Assembly (NCBI GenBank): GCA_951813015.1
Contig: CATOTG010000002.1
Coordinates: forward strand, 248,001 to 312,000
Reading direction: 5' to 3'
From: an uncultured Thermoanaerobaculia bacterium
GTDB lineage: Bacteria; Acidobacteriota; Thermoanaerobaculia; Multivoradales; Multivoraceae
DNA: 64,000 nucleotides
Shown here one piece after another: positions 9,524 to 17,344 of the stretch. Both the position numbers and the translations under genes were made by a program. The notes below the pieces were generated by a model. It made no database searches. It was given only the letters and a program-made list of their open reading frames with translations, and was not told where the DNA came from. Each line of letters opens with the position of its first letter. Position 1 is the first letter of the stretch.

Positions 9524-11208
9524 TCCGAAAGGCTGACGACGACGCGGTCGCCCCGCCGCTCGACCGCTGCAGCGATCCCGGGGCCGGTGAGATCGAGCAC
9601 TACGTGCAGGTTCCTGGTCGCCCCCCGGCCATGAATTCCCGTGCGCACTCCGCGCAGCCGGGGCGCCCTGACCGCGCTCGCGTCGAAGTCCTGCCGCACC
9701 CCGATCAACCGCACGACGAGGCGCGGCGGCGACTCGAGCGGCAACACGTGGTGTCGCCGGAACGCAGCGTTGCCGATGATCTCTATCATCGTCCGGTCAC
9801 CTGCCGTCGAGGCGGTGATCGAACGCAGAGCGGTCGCCTTGTCAGGCGGTGTCGATGCAGCGGGTCCCGGTGGCTGCACGGCCGGCCGGCCCGCGGCGGG
9901 CGACGGAGCCGGCTCAGTTCGCTCGACGGCGACGGTTGGCGGGTCTGGCGCAGGTCGTTCGAGCGCCACAGGCTCGGCGGACTCAGAGGCGGACGCAGCC
10001 GCGGCGCCGGCCGCCTCGGTGTCGGCCGTGGCCGCCGAGTCGGCAGCCTGGTCGTCCAGGCTCACGGGCAGCGGGCTCGTCGTGGAGGATTCCCCGGCTC
10101 CGTCGGGCGGCGCGGCGGCGCCCTGCTCCTCCAGGGGCACGGACGGCAGGCTCGTCGTGGACGCTGCCCCGGCGCCCTCCGGCGGCGTCTCGGCCCCCGG
10201 CCGGGGCGTCGAGATCTCGAAGCTCGGCGCCTCAGCCGGCGCAGCCTCTTCGGCCGGGGCGCCCCCCAGTCCGACCAGGTTCATCAGCGGTCCCCGGAAA
10301 GCGATCAGGGCAACGAGAAGTACGGCCCCACCGACCGCCGGCCACAGCCAGGGACGAGACGTCGACTCCCGCTTCATCCAGTCCTCGTCGTCTTCCGCGA
10401 GGTCGCCGAACAGCTCCGCATGGGTGGGCTCGACTTCACCGGCCCCGGCCGCATCTTCCCCGGCCAGGGGTTGATCGATCGACGGCGAGTCGTCACCCAC
10501 GGGTCCGCGGGCCGGTTCGGGGGGCGATTCGGCAGGCGCCTCCGCCGGAACCGGTTCCGCCTCGACGATCTCCGCCGGTTCGACCGCGTCCGCCGCCTCC
10601 GCCTCGACGATCTCCACCGGTTCGACCGCATCCGCCGCTTCCGCCTCGACGATCTCCGCCGGTTCGACCGCGTCCGCCGCTTCTGCCTCGAACATCTCAA
10701 CCGGCTCGACCGCATCGGGCGCTTGTGTCCGGGCCTCATCCTCGACCGCTTCGGCCGCCGCCTCGGCTTCGACGTCACGGGTTGCCGCTTCCTGGACCTC
10801 GACCTCCTCCGCTTCGGTCGCGGCAGCCGGCGGAATCGGGTGACTCTCCCCCTGCGGCTCCGAGAACAGCAACGCCAGGCGCTCCTCGCCCGGGGGCTCG
10901 ACGCGGCTGAACTGCAGCCCCATCCCGGCGGGCTGATCGGCGTCGCCGGCCTCGGGACGTACCCAGACCACGGTCGCCTCGCCCTCGACGTCTGCCGGCT
11001 CGTCGTCCGACCCGAGCTGCAGCGCGAAGTGCGCGGAGGCGCCGACCGGCATCGGCGTCGGCGTCGACACGAACATGCCGCCGGTCGCGATGTCCCGCGT
11101 CAAACCGAGGAGTTCGCCGTCCTGTCCGGACGCAGTCAGACGAACCGCAGCTTCGCGTAGCACACGGCGCGACTCGCGGAAGCGGAAACTCTGACTGGCC
11201 GGTGACAT
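9520..11208 (-). CDS. PilZ domain, acidic repeat linker, membrane segment and AMIN domain protein
   Basis: A 562-residue protein with an unusual layout. Residues 9-110 form a PilZ-like domain (FRFRESRRVLREAAVRL, DIATGGMFVSTP, GMGLQFSRV), a fold that in many proteins binds cyclic di-GMP; RxxxR and DxSxxG-like positions are only partly kept (DIATGG). Residues 120-270 are an Ala/Glu/Pro/Val-rich linker with four 14-residue repeats of the EIVEAEAADAVEPA type. A membrane segment follows (LWPAVGGAVLLVALIAF). The C-terminal 100 residues resemble an AMIN domain (IEIIGNAAFRRHHVLPLESP, RLVVRLIGV, LHVVLDLTG), which binds peptidoglycan or secretin complexes in the periplasm. The topology would be PilZ inside and AMIN outside. 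It is followed by murJ with TTGA overlap. A role in envelope or pilus assembly is inference. Confidence 0.75.
   Translation of the reverse strand: MSPASQSFRFRESRRVLREAAVRLTASGQDGELLGLTRDIATGGMFVSTPTPMPVGASAHFALQLGSDDEPADVEGEATVVWVRPEAGDADQPAGMGLQFSRVEPPGEERLALLFSEPQGESHPIPPAAATEAEEVEVQEAATRDVEAEAAAEAVEDEARTQAPDAVEPVEMFEAEAADAVEPAEIVEAEAADAVEPVEIVEAEAADAVEPAEIVEAEPVPAEAPAESPPEPARGPVGDDSPSIDQPLAGEDAAGAGEVEPTHAELFGDLAEDDEDWMKRESTSRPWLWPAVGGAVLLVALIAFRGPLMNLVGLGGAPAEEAAPAEAPSFEISTPRPGAETPPEGAGAASTTSLPSVPLEEQGAAAPPDGAGESSTTSPLPVSLDDQAADSAATADTEAAGAAAASASESAEPVALERPAPDPPTVAVERTEPAPSPAAGRPAVQPPGPAASTPPDKATALRSITASTAGDRTMIEIIGNAAFRRHHVLPLESPPRLVVRLIGVRQDFDASAVRAPRLRGVRTGIHGRGATRNLHVVLDLTGPGIAAAVERRGDRVVVSLSD
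10561..10730 (-). repeat. 42-bp tandem coding repeats (14 residues, four copies)
   Basis: Copies begin at 10561, 10603, 10645 and 10687 with an exact 42-base period. They encode the acidic repeats in the linker of the PilZ/AMIN protein. The third and first copies are nearly identical and the fourth is diverged. Confidence 0.9.
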
Positions 11209-11266
11209 AGGGCAAATCCCCGAAGGGGCGATCAGAGGCCGATACTACCCGCTCAGGACACGGCTG

Positions 11267-12604
11267 CTAGGTCGAGGACCCCTTGCGCCCGACCAGCAGG
11301 GCCATCTCGAGGGCCTGCTCGTAATTCAGCCTCGGGTCGACCTGCGAGCGGTAGGCCCGCCGCAGCCCCTGCTCGTCGAGACCCCGGGCGCCGCCGACAC
11401 ACTCCGTCACGTCTTCGCCGGTCAGTTCGAAGTGGACACCGCCAAGGATCGTGCCGTTCGCGGCATGGAGATCGAAAGCCTGCTCGAGTTCCGACAGGAT
11501 GTCGCTGAACGCCCTGGTCTTCATCCCTTCCCGGGTGCCCTTCGTGTTGCCATGCATCGGATCGCAAATCCAGAGCACGGGCTTGCCGGTCGCGGACACG
11601 GCTCGCAGGATCGGAGGCAACTCCTCTCCGATCCTCTCCGCGCCACAGCGGTGGATGAGCGCAAGCCGGCCCTCTTCGCCAGCGGGACTCAGCACCTCGA
11701 CGAGGTGGGCGATGTCGTCTGCCTTCATCCCGGTCCCCACCTTCATGCCGAGGGGATTGCGAATGCCGCGCGCGTACTCGATGTGAGCCGAACCCCGGTA
11801 CGCGGTGCGCAGACCAACCCAGGGCAGGTGGGTCGAGAGGTTGTACCAGCCGTCCCGGCGCGGCACCGTCCGGGTCTGAGCCTGCTCATACACCAGGTGC
11901 AAGGCCTCGTGACTCGCGTAGAAGTCGACGCGGTCGATCTGCCCAACGTCGACGCCGGCGAGTGTCTCCATGAATTTGAGTGACTCGCCGATAGCCTCGA
12001 CCCGGCGCTGGTACTCGGCCGCGTTGCGTGAGTGGTTGACGAAGTCCAGATTCCAGTACTCGGGATGGTGGAGATCGGCAAAGCCGCCGTCGATCAGTCC
12101 GCGGATGAAGTTCAGGGTCAAGGCGGAGCGCTGGTAGCCGCGGAGGAGATTCAGCGGATCCGGCGCCCTCGCTTCCGCGGTGAAGTCCAGCGAGTTCACC
12201 AGATCGCCCCGGTACGAGGGCAGGGTTTCGCCGTTCCTCGTCTCCGTATCGGCCGAGCGCGGCTTGGCGTACTGGCCGGCGAAGCGGCCGATGCGCGTCA
12301 CCCGCTTCTTCAGGCTGTGGGTCAGCACAAGGCTCATCTGCAGGAGGATCTTCAGCTTCGCGGTGATCGAGTCCGAGGTGCACTCGGCGAAGCTCTCGGC
12401 GCAATCGCCTCCCTGGAGAACGAAGCGCTCGCCCCGCGCCGCGGAGGCCAACTGTCCCCTCAGGGTCTCGACCTCCCAGGAGGTGACCAGTGGCGGCAGG
12501 ACGGCGAGCCGGGCCGCAACGGCCTGCACCGCCTCCGGATCGCCGTAGGTGGGCTGCTGGCGCACGTCCGCGCTCTGCCAGGAAGTCGGGTTCCAAGTGT
12601 CCAT
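11267..12604 (-). CDS. 3-deoxy-7-phosphoheptulonate synthase, class II
   Basis: A 445-residue plant/actinobacterial-type DAHP synthase that joins phosphoenolpyruvate and erythrose 4-phosphate in the first step of the shikimate pathway. Family motifs include NPTSWQSADVRQQPTY, RFVLQGGDCAESF, IGRFAGQYAKPRSADTET, then NLDFVNHS, and near the end HRCGAERI and KPVLWICDPMHGNTKGT, with the metal-binding histidine, and GGVHFELTGEDVTECVGG. The length fits the family. The ATG at 12604 lies 20 bases after the transporter stop upstream, so it is probably the last gene of an operon that includes the acyl-CoA dehydrogenase, TerB-like and VUT genes. Confidence 0.94.
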   Translation of the reverse strand: MDTWNPTSWQSADVRQQPTYGDPEAVQAVAARLAVLPPLVTSWEVETLRGQLASAARGERFVLQGGDCAESFAECTSDSITAKLKILLQMSLVLTHSLKKRVTRIGRFAGQYAKPRSADTETRNGETLPSYRGDLVNSLDFTAEARAPDPLNLLRGYQRSALTLNFIRGLIDGGFADLHHPEYWNLDFVNHSRNAAEYQRRVEAIGESLKFMETLAGVDVGQIDRVDFYASHEALHLVYEQAQTRTVPRRDGWYNLSTHLPWVGLRTAYRGSAHIEYARGIRNPLGMKVGTGMKADDIAHLVEVLSPAGEEGRLALIHRCGAERIGEELPPILRAVSATGKPVLWICDPMHGNTKGTREGMKTRAFSDILSELEQAFDLHAANGTILGGVHFELTGEDVTECVGGARGLDEQGLRRAYRSQVDPRLNYEQALEMALLVGRKGSST

Positions 12605-12624
12605 AGTGGGCGACGGACTCTACT

Positions 12625-13398
12625 TCAACCGTCCTCGATCTGCAGGTACCGCCGCAGCCAGCGGGTGCCCAGGTAGAAGGGCAGCGTGTCCACTGCCGCC
12701 GCCGTGAACTTGAACACGTACGCCGTGCCGATGAACACCCACAACTGCGGCCATATCGGCTCGCCGCCCGCCACCGGGACAGCGCCGGCGGCGAAGTGGG
12801 TGATCGTGATCACGAAGAAGGAGTCGACGAACTGACTGACCACCGTCGAGCCGTTGTTGCGAAGCCACAGGTGGCGGCCCTTCGTCAGCCGCTTCCAGAA
12901 GTGGAACACGTAGACGTCACACAGCTGCGCGCTCAGGTAGGCGATCATCGAGGCGGCGATCACGCCCAGGGTCATCGTCCGGATCTCGAAGAAGATCGGC
13001 AGGCGTCCGTCGGGCCCCGGAACCGGCGAGTCGAAACCAGGCAGTGTTCCGCCCAGCCACAGGACCACGGCGAGCCAGAGGTTGACGAGAAAGCCGACCC
13101 AGACGAGGAAGTTGGCCCGTTTGCGCCCGTAGATCTCGGAAATGAAGTCGGTACAGAGGAACGTCAACGGATACGGCAGCACGCCGACCGCCAGCGGCAT
13201 CGGAATTCGCATGCCGAACACGGTGAAGCTCAGATCAAGGAAGCGGGTCACTCCCAGGATGTTGAGCATGGTCATCGAGCCCAGAAACAGTCCCGCGAGA
13301 ATGAGGAATACGCGCTCACGGCGCGCGTGCAGCACGCTCGCCTCGATCGGGTGAAGGTCGGCCGGGCGCTGCTCCGGCGAGCGAGTGGCTTCGCTCAC
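12625..13398 (-). CDS. Queuosine precursor transporter (VUT family, YhhQ-like)
   Basis: A 257-residue inner-membrane protein with about six helices, of the family that imports 7-cyano-7-deazaguanine or related queuosine precursors. The family region is FLCTDFISEIYGRKRANFLV (helix with DxxSExYG), later MIAYLSAQLCDVYVFHFWKR and SQFVDSFFVITITHF. The GTG at 13398 overlaps the stop of the TerB-like gene (GTGA), which decides the start; reading further upstream would run through the TerB gene. The family assignment is strong; the substrate is from family knowledge only. Confidence 0.88.
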   Translation of the reverse strand: MSEATRSPEQRPADLHPIEASVLHARRERVFLILAGLFLGSMTMLNILGVTRFLDLSFTVFGMRIPMPLAVGVLPYPLTFLCTDFISEIYGRKRANFLVWVGFLVNLWLAVVLWLGGTLPGFDSPVPGPDGRLPIFFEIRTMTLGVIAASMIAYLSAQLCDVYVFHFWKRLTKGRHLWLRNNGSTVVSQFVDSFFVITITHFAAGAVPVAGGEPIWPQLWVFIGTAYVFKFTAAAVDTLPFYLGTRWLRRYLQIEDG

Positions 13399-13859
13399 CC
13401 GGACACTCTCCGGGCGTCGTTCCTCGCCCGGCGCTTCGCCGCGATGAAGTCCGCGTGCGGAACGTGAAGGAGCCCGGCGATCTTGCGGATCAGGAACTCC
13501 TCCTGTGCCTCCAGCACCCGATCGGCGAAGGCGACCCGCCACAGCTCCTCGAGCAACCGGCCCTTGCGCTGCGCGTCGAACGACTCGTGAATGAGGCGGG
13601 TGAACTCGTAGAGACAAACCGTCCCCTCGGTCTCCTCCTCGGCCAGCGCCACGAGTTCCGCCGTTTCCTGCTCTGCCAGACCCAACTGGCGCCGTACCGC
13701 CGCCAGCACTTCCGCCTTCTCCGCTTCAGCGGCATCGAAGTCGGCGCGCATCACTTCAACCATCAGCGCCGCGGCCGCCAGGCGCAGACGGGCATCCGGG
13801 TCGCCCTCCCGCTCCGGGTCGATCCGTTCGCCAAAGAAGCTGCGGATGCGTTCGAGCAC
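13395..13859 (-). CDS. TerB-like (tellurite-resistance TerB/DjlA N-terminal-type) protein
   Basis: A 154-residue soluble, all-helical protein. LRLAAAALMVEVMRADFDAA followed by EKAEVLAAVRRQLGLAEQE is the usual first repeat of the TerB/DUF533 fold, with acidic residues that may bind a metal; a second repeat is LWRVAFADRVLEAQEEFLIR and IAGLLHVPHADFIAAKRRAR. The GTG at 13859 is preceded by AAGGGA. The gene overlaps the transporter gene by 4 bases and lies 17 bases after the acyl-CoA dehydrogenase stop. Its function is unknown; a scaffold or stress role has been proposed for the family. Confidence 0.8.
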   Translation of the reverse strand: MLERIRSFFGERIDPEREGDPDARLRLAAAALMVEVMRADFDAAEAEKAEVLAAVRRQLGLAEQETAELVALAEEETEGTVCLYEFTRLIHESFDAQRKGRLLEELWRVAFADRVLEAQEEFLIRKIAGLLHVPHADFIAAKRRARNDARRVSG

Positions 13860-13876
13860 TTCCCTTCAACTCCAGG

Positions 13877-14881
13877 CTAGGCGTCTTCCCGGCCCAGGCG
13901 CCGCCACGCCGCCTGGCGGCGGAGTTCCCTGGCCCGGGCCGCCACGCCGGCGGCCGACGCGGCACGCTTCCAGGCAGCCGCCGCCGCCTCGTCCACCAGC
14001 TCCCAATGCGCCGCATGCGCCTCGCGTACATGCGCCGTGGCCCGACCAAGCGCTGCCACCCCCAGGTGGGCGACCGGCTCGTCCAGCGGGCCGAAAGCCA
14101 GAGTCTCGGCGGTCGCGAGCAGCAGAAGCAGGTCTTCCACCGCCGACGACGGCCAGCCCGACCGTCGCGCCAGCGCCAGATTGTAGGCCGTCATCGCGGC
14201 GCCGATGTAGAGGTCCTCGATCGTCCGGAAGGGCTTGACGGCGTCCGCGTAGCCGTCTCCCTGAAGCAACTCCGCCGCCGCCACCGGCACCTCGTTCAGC
14301 TCGACCACGGCGTGCCGCACCTCGGGGTTCGCGGTCACCCGCCCGCCAAGGTCCATCGGCGCCATTTCGATTCCCTGCCGGTCGCTGGGCACGGACAGCG
14401 CCCGTAACCGGTTGCGGTCGCCTTCCCGGCCCACGGAGGCGATGAGCAGCAGCGCGGCCGCCGACGGCGCCAGAGTCGCCCACCTCTTCTGGCCACTGAG
14501 GCGGAAACCGCCATCCGGCAGCACGTCGAGCGACGACTGGATCGCGCGCGGGTGCGCCCCGCCCTCCTCGCTGGCACAGAACGCGACGATGCCGCCCTCC
14601 GGCATCAGGTGCAGCCCGCCGCATTCCCAGGCCAGGCGGCGGATCGCCCCCTGGTGTCCGGCCACCATCGCCCAGGCCGGCCGATCGGCCACGAAGCCGC
14701 CGAGCAGACCGTGGCCGAAGCAGGCCTGCCCGTCGGGCTCGGCATCGGCCGGCGCCTGCCTGCTCCAGGAGGCGAGCACCCGCTCGCTGAACGCCCGGTA
14801 CCAACCGGCCGGCTCGTCGCCCGCCACAAGCGGTTCCGGCGCGGCGGAAAGCAGATGGCTCAGCGCCGGGCCGAGGGTCAC
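13877..14881 (-). CDS. Acyl-CoA dehydrogenase-like protein (short form)
   Basis: A protein of about 334 residues related to FAD-dependent acyl-CoA dehydrogenases. Visible family parts are GGIVAFCASEEGGAHPRAI and DGGFRLSGQKRWATLAPSAA (the FAD/substrate beta domain), VRHAVVELNEVPV, and a C-terminal helical domain from FRTIEDLYIGAAMTAYNLAL. The GTG at 14881 is preferred because longer starts, up to 15022, would overlap the divergent aminotransferase gene and add low-complexity sequence. It is shorter than the usual 380 residues, and the catalytic glutamate cannot be placed with certainty, so it may be a noncanonical member. It is the first gene of the operon leading to DAHP synthase. Confidence 0.75.
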   Translation of the reverse strand: MTLGPALSHLLSAAPEPLVAGDEPAGWYRAFSERVLASWSRQAPADAEPDGQACFGHGLLGGFVADRPAWAMVAGHQGAIRRLAWECGGLHLMPEGGIVAFCASEEGGAHPRAIQSSLDVLPDGGFRLSGQKRWATLAPSAAALLLIASVGREGDRNRLRALSVPSDRQGIEMAPMDLGGRVTANPEVRHAVVELNEVPVAAAELLQGDGYADAVKPFRTIEDLYIGAAMTAYNLALARRSGWPSSAVEDLLLLLATAETLAFGPLDEPVAHLGVAALGRATAHVREAHAAHWELVDEAAAAAWKRAASAAGVAARARELRRQAAWRRLGREDA

Positions 14882-15003
14882 GGGCCGCTCCCGGCAGACG
14901 CTCCCGCCAGCGGCAAGACTCGAATAAGCTCGACCGCCCAGGGGCGACGAGGGCTCGACCCGCCGTCGTCCACGGTCAACTCGACGAAGTCCATCGGCAG
15001 CAG
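14882..15003. promoter_or_regulatory. Divergent promoter region
   Basis: These 122 bases separate the acyl-CoA dehydrogenase operon (minus) from the aminotransferase gene (plus), so both promoters should lie here. No clear consensus boxes or palindromes are visible. Confidence 0.4.
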
Positions 15004-16311
15004 ATGATAGAGGAAGTCGCATCCCCTGCCGCCGGTGTCGATGTCCCTGAGACGCCCGGCTTCCGGCGCGTGCCGCGGACCGGCGTTATCTACGTGATGC
15101 ACCGCGCCGCGGCCGCCGGCCACGGCGGCGACGGCCGGACCTGGTACAACCTCGGCCAGGGCTCGCCAGAGGTCGGCGCCCTGCCCGGAGCGCCGCCGCG
15201 CCGCGACCAGCTCCACATCGACCCGCGCCGCCAGACCTACGCGCCCGTCGACGGAATCGATGAACTGCGTGACCGCGTCGCCGAGCTGTACAACTTCCTC
15301 TACCGTCGCAACAAGAGCTCCCGGTACTCGCGCGAGAACGTGAGCATCGCCCCCGGCGGTCGCCCGGCCATGACCCGCATCGCAGCAGCGATGGGCGAGA
15401 TGAACCTCGGACACTTCATTCCCGACTACACCGCCTACGAAGAACTCCTCAGCGCGTTCAAGGGCTTCATCCCGATCCCCATCCTGCTCGACGCCGCCCA
15501 CGGCTACACGGCCGCGCGCAAGCTGCTCAAGAAGGAGATCGTCGGCCGCGGCCTGTCCGCGCTCTGGTGCAGCAATCCCTGCAACCCCACCGGTCAACTC
15601 GTCGAGGGCGAGGCCCTGGGGGAGTGGGTCGACGTGGCCCGCGCCAACGACTGCACCTTCATCCTGGACGAGTTCTACAGCCACTACATCTACACGCCGG
15701 CGCCGGACAACTGCAGCGAAATCGCCGACAGCGCCAGGATGGTCTCCGCGGCGGCTTACGTGGACGACGTGAACAGCGACCCGATCATCCTTGTCGACGG
15801 TCTGACCAAGAACTGGCGCTATCCCGGTTGGCGCGTATCCTGGATCGTCGGCCCACGGACCGTGATCGACCGCGTGACCAGCGCCGGCTCCTTTCTGGAC
15901 GGTGGCGGCAACCACCCCTTCCAGGAGGCCGCCGTACCCCTGCTCGAGCCGGAGCTCGTTCTGCAGGAGACACGGGCCATCCAGACCGAGTTCACGCGCA
16001 AGCGACGCTTTCTCGTCGACCGGCTCCGGGGCCTGGGCATTGAGGTCGAGCACGAGCCGCAGGGCGCCTTCTATGTCTGGGGCAACCTCGCGGGTCTGCC
16101 GGCGCCGCTTAGCGACGGCATCGAGTTCTTCAAGGCCCTGCTCCAGGTCCAGGTGATCACCGTCCCCGGCGTGTTCTTCGACGTGAACCCCGGCCAGCGG
16201 CGCCGCAACGCCCGCTACCACACCTACTGCCGGCTCAGCTTCGGCCCCTCGATGGAGACCTTGGAGCGGGGCACGGAGCGGATCGAGAAGCTGATCCGTT
16301 CCCACTCCTAG
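15004..16311 (+). CDS. Pyridoxal-phosphate aminotransferase, class I/II fold
   Basis: A 435-residue PLP enzyme. The cofactor-binding segments are present: SIAPGGRPAMTRIAAAMG (phosphate region), LWCSNPCNPTGQLVEGEAL (the NPTG motif), CTFILDEFYSHYIY (the Asp that contacts the pyridine nitrogen), and LVDGLTKNWRYPGWRVSWIV, with the Schiff-base lysine and the downstream Arg that binds the PLP phosphate. YCRLSFGPSMETLERGTERI ends the small domain, including the substrate-carboxylate Arg. The ATG at 15004 fits the spacing to the divergent operon. The amino acid substrate is not clear; aspartate or an aromatic or branched amino acid is possible. Confidence 0.88.
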   Translation: MIEEVASPAAGVDVPETPGFRRVPRTGVIYVMHRAAAAGHGGDGRTWYNLGQGSPEVGALPGAPPRRDQLHIDPRRQTYAPVDGIDELRDRVAELYNFLYRRNKSSRYSRENVSIAPGGRPAMTRIAAAMGEMNLGHFIPDYTAYEELLSAFKGFIPIPILLDAAHGYTAARKLLKKEIVGRGLSALWCSNPCNPTGQLVEGEALGEWVDVARANDCTFILDEFYSHYIYTPAPDNCSEIADSARMVSAAAYVDDVNSDPIILVDGLTKNWRYPGWRVSWIVGPRTVIDRVTSAGSFLDGGGNHPFQEAAVPLLEPELVLQETRAIQTEFTRKRRFLVDRLRGLGIEVEHEPQGAFYVWGNLAGLPAPLSDGIEFFKALLQVQVITVPGVFFDVNPGQRRRNARYHTYCRLSFGPSMETLERGTERIEKLIRSHS

Positions 16312-16327
16312 CAGCCCGTGGCAGCTA

Positions 16328-17344
16328 CTAAGCGAAACCGACCAGCCGCCGGATCTCCGCCGCCTTCGGTTCGGCCACCGCCCGCGCGCGCTCCGCGCCG
16401 ATAGCGAGCAGCCGATCCAACTCGTCCGGGGCCGCCATCAGCTCCTCGTAACGTTGCCGGATCGGCGCGACGACCTCGATCACGGCCTCCGCGACTCCCA
16501 TCTTCAGGTCGCCGTAGCCGCGAGCGCCGGCAAAGTCGGCGAGGACCTCCTCGCGGCCGCGGTCGGTGATCGCCCGGTAGATCATCAACAGGTTGTTCAC
16601 GCCGGCCCGCTCCGGATCGTCGCTGAACGAGATCTCGCGCCCCGAGTCGGTCACCGCGCGCTTGAGCGAACGCCTGATCTCGTCGTCCGGGTCGGTGAGG
16701 CGAACCGCGTGGCCCCGACCCGCCGTCTCGCTCTTCGACATCTTCGCCGTCGGGTCGTCCAGCGCCATGACCCGCGCTCCGGCAGTCGGAATCACCGCCT
16801 CGGGCAGAACGAACGTGTCGCCGAAGAGATGGTTGAAGCGTCCCGCAATGTCCCGGGCCAGCTCGACGTGCTGCTTCTGGTCCTCTCCCACCGGCACCTC
16901 GTCCGCGTCGTACAGCAGGATGTCGGCGGCCTGGAGGATCGGGTAGGTGAACAGCCCGACGCCGATCCGCTCGGCGCCCCCCTGGCGCTCCGATTTGGAC
17001 TTGAACTGCGTCATCCGCTCGAGCCAGCCGATCGGCGTGGCACAGCCGAGAATCCAGGCCGCCTCGGCGTGGGCTCGAACGTGGCTCTGGACGAACAGTG
17101 TCGTGCGTTCCGGGTCGATCCCGCAGGCGAAGAGCATCGCGGTCAACTCGCGCGTGCCGGCGCGCAGGGTCTCCGGGTCCTGGCGCACCGTGATCGCATG
17201 CAGATCGACAACGCAGATGAAGTTCTCGCGATCGTCCTGACGGGCCGCCCAGTGCTTCACCGCTCCAAGGTAGTTGCCCAGGTGCAACACGCCGGACGGC
17301 TGGATGCCGGAGAAGACCCGGCGTCTGCCTCTACCGCTCTTCAC
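16328..17344 (-). CDS. trpS: Tryptophanyl-tRNA synthetase
   Basis: A 338-residue class I synthetase that charges tRNA-Trp. The ATP-binding HIGH-type motif is PSGVLHLGNYLGA near residue 14, and the second signature AKMSKSETAG lies near residue 203. VGLFTYPILQAADILLYDAD and VGEDQKQHVELARDIAGRFN are typical of bacterial TrpRS. The GTG at 17344 overlaps the stop of the symporter gene as GTGA, and the resulting length is normal for the family. The reading frame stays open upstream through the symporter in another frame, but that part is not coding. Confidence 0.95.
   Translation of the reverse strand: MKSGRGRRRVFSGIQPSGVLHLGNYLGAVKHWAARQDDRENFICVVDLHAITVRQDPETLRAGTRELTAMLFACGIDPERTTLFVQSHVRAHAEAAWILGCATPIGWLERMTQFKSKSERQGGAERIGVGLFTYPILQAADILLYDADEVPVGEDQKQHVELARDIAGRFNHLFGDTFVLPEAVIPTAGARVMALDDPTAKMSKSETAGRGHAVRLTDPDDEIRRSLKRAVTDSGREISFSDDPERAGVNNLLMIYRAITDRGREEVLADFAGARGYGDLKMGVAEAVIEVVAPIRQRYEELMAAPDELDRLLAIGAERARAVAEPKAAEIRRLVGFA

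Noticed and set aside
11209..11266. Hairpin CCCCGAAGGGG as a terminator between the DAHP synthase and PilZ/AMIN genes
   Set aside because: The stem is only four base pairs and no T tract follows in either direction.
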